Shown here: piece by piece, positions 31,814 to 41,700 of the stretch
Position numbering within the stretch: the stretch's first letter is position 1
Layout of the letters: each line of letters opens with the position of its first letter
Assembly (NCBI RefSeq): GCF_000298195.1
Contig: NZ_BAHC01000006.1
Span: forward strand, 1-48,443
Reading direction: 5' to 3'
From: Gordonia rhizosphera NBRC 16068
Lineage (GTDB): Bacteria; Actinomycetota; Actinomycetes; Mycobacteriales; Mycobacteriaceae
Length of the DNA stretch: 48,443 nt
Position numbers and translations under genes: made by a program
Notes under the pieces: generated by a model
Databases searched by the model: none
What the model saw: only the letters and a program-made list of their open reading frames with translations
What the model was told of the DNA's origin: nothing

Positions 31814-32740
31814 TTAGTGTCCACCCCGGATCGCGGTGATCGCGGCCTGTAAATCGGCGGGGATCGGGTCGGCGGCGTTGATGGTGTGCTCGCCGGCCTT
31901 GACGGTGATGGCCCGGTAGCGGCGGGTGGTGGTGACGAACTTTCTGATCGACCAACCGGTGCGGGTCTCGATGACCCGGGTGATCGCGAGGGCGGCGAAG
32001 ACGATGCTCAGGTGCGCCTCGATGGAGTCGCGCAGCCGATGGTAGATCGGGCGGGCGGCCAGGTCGTGTTTGGACATCCGGAAGCTCTGCTCGATCTTCC
32101 ACAGGTTGTGGTAGGTACCGATCACGAATTCCGCTGTGGGAGAACCGATATTGGTGGCGTAGGCTTTCCACCCGGCCAACGTGCGGGCCTTGGCCTCCAA
32201 CTCCCGGTTCACACTCTTGTCGGCACCTTTGAGGGTGACGAACCGGTTGCGTTTGACCGGGATCTTCCCGTCCACGGCCTTTTCGGCCTTCGCGATCTGT
32301 TCGTCGATCCCCCGCAGGCTGCGCCGGGCCCGGTCGGCGCTGTAGGCGTAGTAGACGACCTGATCGCGGCGATGCCGCGTCTTGGCGTTGGCCGGCCACC
32401 GCTGGGTCAGCACCAGCCCATCCGGCGGGGTCTGACCGGGATGATCGGTGTGCCATTGGCTGATCAGGTACGGGATGGTGGGGATCTTGTCACCGAGGAT
32501 GAACGACAGTCCGGCGGCTTCAATCGCTTCCTTGTTGGCCGCCGAGATCATCCCCGCATCGGCGACCACGGTGACATCCTCCAGTTGGTGGGCGTCCATG
32601 AACTTTCGGAGGGTGGGCATCATGGTCGCGGACTCGGCCTTGTTGCCCTCGAATGCCTCGATCTGCAACGGAAACCCGGCCGCATCGGTCAGCAGGTGGG
32701 AGTCGACCACGGGCGCGGTGTCCACCTTGCGGTGGGTCCG
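31814..32740 (-). pseudogene. IS1634-family transposase, N-terminus cut off by a group II intron
   Basis: 303 codons of an IS1634-type DDE transposase remain: THRKVDTAPVVDSHLLTDAAGFPLQIEAFEGNKAES, then VVADAGMISAANKEAIEAAG with an acidic residue, GLSFILGDK, WKIEQSFRMSKHDLAARPIYHR with the Glu motif, and the IS1634 end TGWSIRKFVTT. Family members are usually about 500 aa or more. The coding sequence meets the 3' end of a group II intron at ~32740. No N-terminal half could be found beyond the intron, so either the intron insertion was accompanied by a deletion or the other half is elsewhere. The right end (TAATTTGAGCCAAGTCGGG) adjoins the pentapeptide remnant. Confidence 0.8.
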
Positions 32741-32760
32741 TTTCCCGTGGCTGCTCCTCC

Positions 32761-32794
32761 GAACCTGGCGTGCCAGTTTCCCGGCACCAGGCTC
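32761..32794 (-). ncRNA. Group II intron domain V
   Basis: On the minus strand the 34 nt begin GAGCCTGGTGCC, turn at a GGGAAAC loop and return GGCACGCCAGGTTC. This is the conserved domain V hairpin with its two-base bulge and GAAA-type loop; the AGC triad is at the start. It holds the catalytic metals of the ribozyme. It sits 25 nt after the maturase stop codon. Confidence 0.88.
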
Positions 32795-32818
32795 TCCCCG
32801 AGGAAACGTCGGGAGTCG

Positions 32819-34267
32819 CTACGCGGTCCACGGGGTGGGGATCTGATTACCGCGGTACGCGTGCCGCTGGATGCGGATACGTGCCGGATGATCAAGAAGC
32901 CATCCCTCCGCGGACGGCCACCACGGGTCGTCCACGTAGTAGGTCCGCTTGATCCAGTGGGCGCCCCGTTGTGGGTGCTTCGCACAGAGCCAGCGCCATG
33001 CCCGCCACCACAGATAGCGGTCGATGTCGCGGAATGCGCGTTTGGATGCACCAGTACGGAAGTAGTTCGCCCAGCCGCGCGTGACCCGGTTCAATTCCAG
33101 GATCACGAGCATCGGATCGCGTTCGGTGATCTGTCTGTTGGTGAGCGCCTTGATCTTTGCCTTCACTGAAAGCATCGCTTTGTGCGAAGGGTAGGAGTAG
33201 ACGTATCGCCGGTTGCTTCCCCATTGGGTATGCCGCTGGATGCGGAACCCGAGGAAATCGAAACCCTGGTCGATATGGACGGTGTGTGTCTTGTCCACTG
33301 CCAGCTGCAGCCCCATCGTCGCCAGCACGTCCTCGATCTCGTCACGCACGGCGTGCAGATGCGAGTCGGTGCCATGGACGAGCACGACGAAATCATCCGC
33401 ATAGCGGACGAGGCGATAGGACGCCCCGCCCTTCTTGCGATGCCACCATCGTGCCGAGGCTGTGTCGCCCTGCGCGACCCATTTCGCATCGAAATGCTCA
33501 TCGAGCACGCTCAAAGCGATATTGGCGAGCAGTGGCGACAGAATCCCGCCCTGCGGTGTTCCGGCGGGAGTGTCGCGGACGAACCCGTCACTCGCGAGGA
33601 CTCCGGCCTTCAGGAACGACCGCACCAGCGCCACGATCCGTTTGTCCTTGATCCGATCGCGCACCCTGCCCAGCAGAGCGGTGTGCGAGATCTCGTCGAA
33701 GCACGCGTGGATGTCACCTTCGAACACCCGCACGTAGCCGTTATGGGCGTGCATGCGGATGTCCTCGATGGCGTCGTGAGCGCGTCGGCCGGGCCGAAAC
33801 CCGTAGCTCGAGGACGAGAACCCCGCCTCGAAAATGGGTTCCAGCACGAGTTTGAGTGCGGCCTGGACCACACGGTCAGCGACCGTGGGAATACCCAGAG
33901 CGCGCAGCTTTCCACTCGCTTTCGGGATCATCACCCGCCGCACCGGGAGCGGAGCGAACGTCCCTGATCTCACCTGCTTACGCAGGTCGTTCAGGAACGC
34001 TTCGACCCCGCCTGACAGCGCTTCGATCTGCGACGCCACGCGCCTGTCGATGCCCGCGCTGCGCGCCCCGGTGTTGGTGCGCACCCGCGTCCATGCCGTG
34101 AGCAGGAACGCCGGGTCGCAGACCAGGTTGAACAGATCATCGAAGCGACGACCGGCATCGGCCGTCGCCCATCGGTGCAGTTTGGTTTGAATCCCCACTA
34201 CCCGGTCGGCCGCCTCAGCGGGCGTGCCTGTCCAGGCGCCGATATTCACCGACGCATCTTGTGGCAT
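32819..34267 (-). CDS. ltrA: Group II intron reverse transcriptase/maturase
   Basis: 482 aa from ATG 34267 (MPQDASVNIGAW); the frame extends to 34309. RT blocks in order: IPKASGKLRALGIPTVADRVVQAA, SSYGFRPGRRAHDAI, FEGDIHACFDEISH (first catalytic Asp), GTPQGGILSPLLANIAL, and RYADDFVVLVHG (YADD at 289-292), then GFDFLGFRIQRH. The maturase X-domain follows (LVILELNRVTRGWANYFRTG) and an HxxH-type tail segment. No H-N-H endonuclease motif is visible after X, so it probably lacks the En domain and would use replication forks for priming. The protein splices its own intron and drives retrohoming. All catalytic residues are present. Confidence 0.93.
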   Translation of the reverse strand: MPQDASVNIGAWTGTPAEAADRVVGIQTKLHRWATADAGRRFDDLFNLVCDPAFLLTAWTRVRTNTGARSAGIDRRVASQIEALSGGVEAFLNDLRKQVRSGTFAPLPVRRVMIPKASGKLRALGIPTVADRVVQAALKLVLEPIFEAGFSSSSYGFRPGRRAHDAIEDIRMHAHNGYVRVFEGDIHACFDEISHTALLGRVRDRIKDKRIVALVRSFLKAGVLASDGFVRDTPAGTPQGGILSPLLANIALSVLDEHFDAKWVAQGDTASARWWHRKKGGASYRLVRYADDFVVLVHGTDSHLHAVRDEIEDVLATMGLQLAVDKTHTVHIDQGFDFLGFRIQRHTQWGSNRRYVYSYPSHKAMLSVKAKIKALTNRQITERDPMLVILELNRVTRGWANYFRTGASKRAFRDIDRYLWWRAWRWLCAKHPQRGAHWIKRTYYVDDPWWPSAEGWLLDHPARIRIQRHAYRGNQIPTPWTA

Positions 34268-34592
34268 GACCATATCCGTGCTGCGTTCCTCGCTGTGGCC
34301 CTTCCCCATGTGGACGGCTCTCCCGTCCTCGGAGTACTACGGCCACTCCGCCCCGAGCCGGCCCGATCAGCGGGCAGTGCGCCTTGCCCGTGCTGGGCAT
34401 CGGGTGATGCTCCACCACGGGCCGAACCGACCCGGTTCCCATGTTCACTGTGTCTCGGTCGTCGAGTGAGGCACCCAGCTCAGCCCCGACGGTCCCCGCC
34501 CCCCACGCAGAAAAAGACGAGAGACGGGCTGCCCGAACGAACGGCTTCCGCCCAGGCGGAGACAGCGCCTATTGGATGAGCGCCGCCCGCAC

Positions 34593-34936
34593 CGTAATAC
34601 CGGCCCAGATCCGCCAGATTTCGAGCCGGGTAATCCTAACGGGGGATCACACACTGGTTTCTTGCGTATACCTTCTCGACTCGCTCGCCGGACCCGCACC
34701 ATCTGGCAGTGCTGGCACGTCCCGACTTTGTCAGGGCCCATGATTTATATTGTGAGTAAACCACTACTTTACATAATCATTATTATCGGCGTAGTTACCT
34801 ATCGAGTTCGAAAACAGATGAATACTCGAGACGAGTGCTAAAACCCGCTGACCAGCAATCATTGTCCATCGCCGAACTGGCCGGAGGCGCCTTATGGCCG
34901 GGCTGCCGTAACGATGACGTGCAGACATGTTGAGAT
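34593..34936. other. Unassigned flank of the group II intron
   Basis: Should contain the 5' exon on the minus strand, but the only frame (34741 down, MGPDKVGTCQHCQMVRVRRASREG) does not match IS1634 and continues into intron sequence. It has a CxxC and could be a fragment of an unknown gene. AT-rich DNA from 34740 to 34840 carries no recognisable gene. Confidence 0.35.
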
Positions 34937-35203
34937 CATTCATCTAATGAATGGGATCTACGCGCCGATGCACCCGTACGCGGCGATTGGGTGTCCGTCC
35001 GGTTCCCGCACTTCAGCGCGTCTACTAGGTTCGATATTCGTCACAGTGACGTTTCTCACTGCGGTGTATTTACCTGTTGAACAGGTCATCTGGCGGTTCC
35101 TGCCGTTGGATCCGAGTGTGGTCGTCCGCCGGGACCGAGACGTGCCTTGGAAATGCCGTGGCCCGACGGGGGTATCCGCGCACGTCTATTCATTAGATGA
35201 ATG
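34937..35203. repeat. 267-bp interval bounded by inverted copies of a 16-bp palindromic site
   Basis: CATTCATCTAATGAAT (34937-34952) recurs exactly inverted as ATTCATTAGATGAATG (35188-35203). Each copy is itself a palindrome (ATTCAT-3 nt-ATGAAT). The AT-rich sites stand out in high-GC DNA. The stretch between has a 109-codon frame without family resemblance. It could be a pair of operators, recombinase sites or the ends of a small non-autonomous element; no target duplication was found. Confidence 0.65.
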
Positions 35204-35481
35204 CAAGCGCTGCGCTCTGACAAACTATCGACGATCCTGCTGAATCGCAGTCCTGTCGTGTTCAACCCGAAGAGATCCTTCTAAGTTCAGTGACGATGTT
35301 GCGGCCATTCAACAACTGGCTGCGCGACGAATGCCTCACCGCAGCTACGGGCCCAGCTGCTCGAGGCCCAGCGTGGTCATCTCTCCGATTTCAAGGGACG
35401 ACCAAATCGATCGAACTCAATGCCTATTACCAGCGCGCGTTGCGGCGGGGTCAAGAGCTGTGACGCGGTACGTTTTTCTTC
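35204..35481. other. Region upstream of the nuclease-NACHT gene
   Basis: A short plus-strand frame at 35295-35462 (55 codons, starts MLRPFNNWLRDECL, ends YYQRALRRGQEL) just precedes the nuclease-NACHT gene; it looks like a fragment and has no ribosome-binding site. Nothing else seen. Confidence 0.3.
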
Positions 35482-38346
35482 ATGGCGAGCGACTGGGCGT
35501 TCGAAGAGTTGGCGCCGCGTGCTTTTGAGCAGCTGGCGGTCGCCCTGGCCACCTCACTGATCGGGCCTGAGGTCAACGTCTATGGCTCTGGCAAGGACGG
35601 CGGGCGGGAAGCCACTTACACCGGGGTCATCGAGTGGCCAGAAATCGCAGACGGTGCTGCTGGGCCGAATGAGCGGTGGACCGGGTACACCGTGGTACAG
35701 GCCAAGCAGCGCGAGCGCGTCGGCCCACCTGATCAGGACCTGGTGTGGCTGAAAGGGCAGATCCGCGAAGAACTAGATGCTTGGGCCACGGGGACCCGGA
35801 GCCGCCTACCGAACAACCTGCTGTTCGTGACGAACGCCCGATTGTCGGCCGTCGACGAATCCGGTGGAGTCGATCAAATCGGGCGGTACGCCACGGGCAG
35901 GCTTGATGAAACCGGCATTGGTGATGACGGCAAGCCCACAGCATCGCTCAGAACCCAGGGACTCCGCAACGTCTTCGTGTGGCACCGTGACACCCTCAAT
36001 GCTTTCGTTTCTGGCAACACCGCGATACGTGACGCATTCCCAGCCCTGCTGACAGTCGGAGACCTACTCACACGGTTGGCCGCACTCCCCGGATTGATAG
36101 AGCCTGAACACCTTGCACCGCTGCTTGTCGACCATGCCCAGAGCACCATCCGTCAAGAGCAATGGCTTCGATTTGATGAAGCCGGCGACACCCCCGAAAC
36201 ACGCCATCGCATCGACGACGCCATCGTCGATCTCCCCGCCCGCCACGACGGCCGCCGACTCCGGTCCCTTCTCACTCGCGTGATCCTCCGGGCCGACCAG
36301 ATCACCCGCCCATCGGTATGGGAATCTCCTAACCCACGCCACCTCGTCATCACCGGAGCACCGGGAAACGGCAAAAGTACAGCAGTACAGTATATTACCC
36401 AAGTATACCGGGCACAATTCGTCCGCCACGAGGCGAATCAAGCGGGAGTCATCGAACTCGTCAACCGTACGGAAGGATCACTCGAACGCATCAACGTGTC
36501 CGCACCCAAGAATCCACGATGGCCCCTCCGCGTAGACCTCGCCACCATGGCCAACGAGATGGGCCCTGCAGGAGGCCCTAACATCAAGCGTTGGCTCGCC
36601 AGCCTCGTCACCGACAACACCGAGCTCACAATAGAGCCAGCCTCTCTGAGCCGATGGATCGCGGCGTGGCCGACGCTGCTGATCTTCGACGGCTTCGACG
36701 AGGTCACCATGCCCCAGCTTCGCCACCGCGTCGTCGACGAAATCAGCAGCCTCCTCGAGTGGGCCGACACTGTCGACGCTGACCTGTTGATGATCATCAC
36801 CACCCGCCGCACAGGCTACACCGAACAAATCCTGCCTGAGCACTTCGACCAGATCGACCTGGCCGACTTCACCACCGCCGAGGCCATCCAGTACGCCCGC
36901 CACATTACCGCGCAGCGCCTCAATGACGATGCAGCACACCGCACTCACGTGCTTGCTCGCTTCGACGACGCCGTCACCAATCCCGCCATCGAACGACTAC
37001 TCAAAACACCGTTACAGGTGCTGATCCTCACCATCATCCTCGGCGGCTCCGGCGCGCTACCCACAACCCGGTACCTACTCTTCTGGACCTACTTCGAGAC
37101 CGTCTTCAAACGCGAGGCGAACAAGAACACCACCAACAGAGCGTTCTTTCGCGACCGCAAAGCAGCAATCATCGAGCTGCACCAAATCGTCGGCGGGATA
37201 CTCCAAACCCGCTGCGAGACCACCGAAGAGGTCGTTGCCAAGATGCCTCGCAATGAGCTTTCGCAGCTAGCCGGACAGTACATGCGCGACGCCGGTCACG
37301 ACGACACGGACGTGGCCTCGTTCGCCGCGAAGATCTTCGACGTCGCCACACAGCGGCTCGTTCTCCTCACCGCAGACGAAGACGACACTGTCTCGTTCGA
37401 CGTGCGTAGTCTGCAGGAGCTAATGGCCGGGTGCCGCATGATCGATGGGGACGACAACGAGATCCGCGCAAACCTGGAGGCGGCAGCGTTAAGCCCACAT
37501 TGGCGCAATGCGTGGCTCTTCGCGGCCGGCAAACTCGCCACCGACGGTCGCCATCGTCGTGAGATGCTCATCGACATCGTCGAGCATTGTGACGACACAC
37601 CCAGCTGGCCAGCCTGGCTATGCCCAGCCGGTCCCGAACTCGCTGCTTACCTCCTTGAGGACGGTTTGGTCGCCGATAGGCCCAACGACCAAACCCGCCT
37701 AATCGACGTCGCGCTGCGTAGCCTCGACGGCCCTTTACCTCGAGAACCCCAGACGCTCGCCAACGCACTAGAGATCACCGCGTCCAGACGCCAACTTGAC
37801 AGCCAACGCATACGCAACGCAATAGCCAAAGCGCAAGCCTCCACCGGGGAACGACAGGGAATCGCACGACTCCTCATGCATTACGGCCAATACGGATCGA
37901 GCCGGATTCCGGGAAGCTACACCGACGCAGACCTCCAGCGCGCCGCCGATATCTGGCAATACCGGCTACCAACAGCTGACCACCTAGGCCAAGTCTCAGT
38001 TGCCGACCTCATTCGGCCTGCACTCGACGATCTCAGCGCAGCCGTCGCACCACAAGATGCAGCCCCGGCTCACGAAGCTATGAGCGACCTATCGACACTC
38101 ATGCTCACCCGTACACGCTGCGGGGATCTTTGGCCAATAACCACCACACACGCAGGAGACGCGCCCCTCGTCGACGCCGCACTCGCAAACCCGGAATCCG
38201 CTGAACTGCTGAGACTATGCCTCGGCTCGCTCAGCCCCCAGGAATGGACGGCCTCAGCAATGGTCGCGCGCCTCATCGGGACAACCAGAGCCCGCCGAAC
38301 CGTTGGCCACCTACTCACCACACGCTTGCCAGTCCCGCCCCCTTAG
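35482..38346 (+). CDS. Nuclease-NACHT STAND NTPase (Avs/bNACHT-like)
   Basis: 954 aa from ATG 35482. Residues ~1-190: restriction-endonuclease-like (Mrr/Cap4-type PD-(D/E)xK) effector, with FEQLAVALA, GKDGGREATYTG (Asp39) and YTVVQAKQRE (Gln73, Lys75). Residues ~280-480: NACHT NTPase with ITGAPGNGKSTAVQY (Lys298), LLIFDGFDEV (Asp403-Glu407), a sensor-like LLMIITTRRTGY and the DLADFTTAEAIQYARHI segment that follows in NACHTs. The C-terminal ~450 residues are helical, probably the sensor. Proteins with this plan (bNACHT, Avs) detect phage proteins, oligomerise and degrade DNA, so phage defence is the likely role. It is a single gene with no coupled partner; 388 bp separate it from the Type ISP gene. 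A 45-nt piece of its 3' end reappears rearranged at 45.06 kb. Confidence 0.86.
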   Translation: MASDWAFEELAPRAFEQLAVALATSLIGPEVNVYGSGKDGGREATYTGVIEWPEIADGAAGPNERWTGYTVVQAKQRERVGPPDQDLVWLKGQIREELDAWATGTRSRLPNNLLFVTNARLSAVDESGGVDQIGRYATGRLDETGIGDDGKPTASLRTQGLRNVFVWHRDTLNAFVSGNTAIRDAFPALLTVGDLLTRLAALPGLIEPEHLAPLLVDHAQSTIRQEQWLRFDEAGDTPETRHRIDDAIVDLPARHDGRRLRSLLTRVILRADQITRPSVWESPNPRHLVITGAPGNGKSTAVQYITQVYRAQFVRHEANQAGVIELVNRTEGSLERINVSAPKNPRWPLRVDLATMANEMGPAGGPNIKRWLASLVTDNTELTIEPASLSRWIAAWPTLLIFDGFDEVTMPQLRHRVVDEISSLLEWADTVDADLLMIITTRRTGYTEQILPEHFDQIDLADFTTAEAIQYARHITAQRLNDDAAHRTHVLARFDDAVTNPAIERLLKTPLQVLILTIILGGSGALPTTRYLLFWTYFETVFKREANKNTTNRAFFRDRKAAIIELHQIVGGILQTRCETTEEVVAKMPRNELSQLAGQYMRDAGHDDTDVASFAAKIFDVATQRLVLLTADEDDTVSFDVRSLQELMAGCRMIDGDDNEIRANLEAAALSPHWRNAWLFAAGKLATDGRHRREMLIDIVEHCDDTPSWPAWLCPAGPELAAYLLEDGLVADRPNDQTRLIDVALRSLDGPLPREPQTLANALEITASRRQLDSQRIRNAIAKAQASTGERQGIARLLMHYGQYGSSRIPGSYTDADLQRAADIWQYRLPTADHLGQVSVADLIRPALDDLSAAVAPQDAAPAHEAMSDLSTLMLTRTRCGDLWPITTTHAGDAPLVDAALANPESAELLRLCLGSLSPQEWTASAMVARLIGTTRARRTVGHLLTTRLPVPPP

Positions 38347-38733
38347 CTGGCAACGCGCTCGCCTCTATTAACTGAGTAACTGGGGACTGTCCGAGATGGC
38401 TTCGTCACTCGTGCGTGTTACGGGAAGACAAGCGCGGTAGCACAAGAGCGCGACCCTTGGGCTACCGGGTCAGCCGAGCTGACTGTGGAACTGCGAGTCA
38501 AGTCCTGCCAACTCGCGCTTCGCACCACGTTGGGGAGTTCCGTTCTCTCAAGATGGAAAGATGGCGAGCATCTGCCTCTAGGTCTAGGGCCCATTTAGCA
38601 ACCAGCGGCACGAGCACCGACTCCGCCGGCGGCACCGGTCGCTCGTCCGGATACAGCTCGCGGGCATGCGTCGCTGTGTCGCCGTTGGATAGGCTCCGAC
38701 AAGCCGGCTGTTCGTTGAGAGGTGGAGGGCGAT
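38347..38733. other. Intergenic, nothing recognised
   Basis: 387 bp between two large defence genes. No hairpin terminator or clear promoter could be picked out. AGGTGGAGGG at 38720-38729 is the ribosome-binding site of the next gene. Confidence 0.4.
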
Positions 38734-41700
38734 GTGGGTTCGATCCATCAGGTGATCGAGGCGTTCCGTCAGGCCCCGTCGAACTCTGAGCGGGGTACGA
38801 AGTTCGAGAAGCTGATGGTGCGCTATTTCGAACTCGACCCGACGATGTCCCAGCAGTACGACCAGGTGTGGCGGTGGATCGACTGGCCCGACCGGGCCGG
38901 CAAACCCGACACGGGTATCGATCTGGTAGCCCGCACGCGTGACACCGGTGCGTTGACGGCGATCCAGTGCAAGTTCTACGAACCGACGACCACCCTCGCC
39001 AAAGACGACATTGATTCGTTCTTCACCGCGTCCGGCAAGAAGCCGTTCACCAACCGGATCATCATCTCCACCACCGACAAATGGGGACGTAACGCCGAAG
39101 ACGCCCTCGACGGGCAGACCATCCCGGTGCAGCGCATCGGGATGGCCGAGATCGCCGAGTCCCCCATCGACTGGGACATCGCCTGGCCACAAGGAGAACT
39201 CCAGGTCGATCTGTCCGAAGCCAAGCGCCATGAACCCCGACCACACCAGCAGGCCGCGATCGACGACGTCTTCGCCGAGTTCGGTCGCGGTCTTGACCGC
39301 GGCCAGATGATCATGGCCTGCGGAACCGGAAAAACCTTCACCGCCCTCAAGATCGCTGAACGCACCGTCGAGGACAATCACGGCTCGGCCCGCATCCTGT
39401 TCTGCGTTCCGTCAATCTCGCTGCTGTCGCAAACACTGCGGGAGTGGACCGCGCAAACCCAACTTGATCTGCGCGCGTTCGGCGTGTGCTCGGATACCAA
39501 GGTGGCCCGGGCCGCCGAGGACGTCGCGGCCCACGACCTTGCGATCCCGGTCACCACCGACGGCGCCACCCTGGCCGCCGAACTCGCCCATCGCAAACGT
39601 GCCAAAGGACTGACGGTGGTCTTCACCACCTACCAGTCACTCCCCGCGATCGCCAAGGCCCAAGAATTGGGGGTCGACCCCTTCGATCTGATCATCTGCG
39701 ACGAAGCCCACCGCACCACCGGCGTCACCCTCGCCGGTGAGGACGCCTCGAACTTCGTCCTCGTCCACAACAACGACACCATCAAGGGCCACCGCCGGCT
39801 GTACATGACCGCCACACCACGCCTCTACAGCGAGGACACCAAAACCCACGCCGCCGAACACTCGGCCGAACTGGCGTCGATGGACGACGAGATGGTGTTC
39901 GGACCGGTCTTCCACCGGCTCACATTCGGACAGGCCGTCGACCAAGGGCTACTCACCGACTACCGCGTCCTGGTGCTCACCGTCGACGAATCAGTGATGA
40001 GCGGACGGCTGCAGAAAGAGTTGGCCGGCGACTTCAACGAACTCGACCTCGACGACGCCTCGAAGATCATCGGCTGCTGGAACGGCCTGGCCAAACGCTC
40101 CGGCACCACCCCGGGCGGCGAGCAGGGCTTCACCCCCGGCGAGCGGCCCATGCAGCGCGCGGTGGCGTTCGCCCGCGACATCGCCGACTCCAAACACCTC
40201 GCCACCGTCTTTCCCGCCGTCGTCGAGTCCTACCAGGACCTCCTTACCGACAGCGAAACCGAAGGCCACCAGATCGACACCACCAACCGCGACCTCACCT
40301 GCGACATCAAGCACGTCGACGGCACCTTCAACGCGCTCCGACGCAACGAAGCCCTCTCCTGGCTCAAAGCCCCGGTACCCGAAGACGAGTGCCGCATCCT
40401 CACCAACGCCCGCTGCCTCTCCGAAGGCGTCGACGTCCCCGCACTCGACGCCGTCCTGTTCCTGCAGCCCCGCAACTCCATCGTCGACGTCGTCCAGTCC
40501 GTCGGCCGCGTCATGCGCCGCGCCGAGGGCAAAGACTACGGCTACATCATCCTCCCCGTCGCCGTCCCCGCCGGCGTTTCCCCCTCAGCGGCCTTGAACG
40601 ACAACAAGCGTTTCAAGGTTGTCTGGCAGGTCCTCAACGCCCTACGCGCCCACGACGACCGCTTCAACGCCATGGTCAACTCCATCGCACTGAACTCCAC
40701 CACCGACGAGAAGAAGGGCAAAGGCACCACCAAACTCCTCGGCGCCCACCTCGGCCCGGTCACCGATCCCACACACGACGAATCACTTACCCGAGACGGC
40801 GAATCCGGAGTTGCCGCCGATGTGAGCATGGCGCAGCAGATGGCGCTTTTCGCCCTGTCGGAATGGCAGGAAGCGATCCTCGCGCGCATCGTCGACAAGG
40901 TCGGCACCCGCGTCTACTGGGAACAATGGGCCGAAGACGTCGCCGACATCGCCACCCGCCTCATCCAACGCATCAACGCCACCCTTACCCACGCAGATCC
41001 CCTAGTTGTGGAGGCGTTCGGCAAGTTCCTCCAAGGGCTGCGTGACAATCTCAACGACTCCATCGGGCAAGACGATGCGATCAGCATGCTCGCCCAGCAC
41101 CTGATCACCAAACCCGTCTTCGATGCCCTGTTCGCCGGCCACGACTTCGCCTCACACAACCCTGTCTCGCGAGTCATGGAAACCATGATCGCCACCCTCG
41201 GCAGCGCGGGACTCGAGGCCGAAACCCGCGACCTCACCGGCTTCTACGACAGTGTCCGCCTCCGCGCTGAACAGGTCACCAGCGCCGAAGGTAAACAGCA
41301 GGTCATCGCCGAACTCTATGAGAAGTTCTTCAAGATCGGCTTCAAGAAACAAGCCGACGCCCTCGGCATCGTCTACACCCCTGTCCAAGTCGTCGACTGG
41401 ATCCTGCACGCCGCCGACACCGTCTCTCGCGAACACTTCGGCCGCGGACTGACCGATGAGAACGTCCACATCCTCGATCCATTCACCGGTACCGGCACCT
41501 TCATCACGCGACTCATGCAGACCGGACTGGTGCATCCACACGACCTGGCCCGCAAATACGCAAACGAGTTGCACGCCAACGAGATCATGCTGCTCGCCTA
41601 CTATGTGGCCGCGGTCAACATCGAATCCACCTACCACCCCCTCGCTGGCAAGACCGACGCCGGCGACTACCAACCTTTTCCTGGCATCGTTCTCGCCGAC

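Larger units (their letters stand above)
32741..34592 (-). mobile_element. Group II intron with reverse transcriptase ORF
   Basis: A typical 34-nt domain V and an upstream LtrA-type reverse transcriptase define a bacterial group II intron on the minus strand. A GTGCG at 34592-34588 suits the 5' end (consensus GTGYG), giving ~1.85 kb, a normal size. The 3' end lies within ~20-50 nt after domain V, in or before GGACCCACC; its exact base is not resolved. The 3' exon is the IS1634 transposase. The 5' exon (before 34592) is not recognisable as that transposase. Confidence 0.75.

Noticed and set aside
34445..34741. 98-codon minus-strand frame MGPDKVGTCQHC…
   Set aside because: It crosses the predicted 5' end of the group II intron, so most of it is intron sequence.
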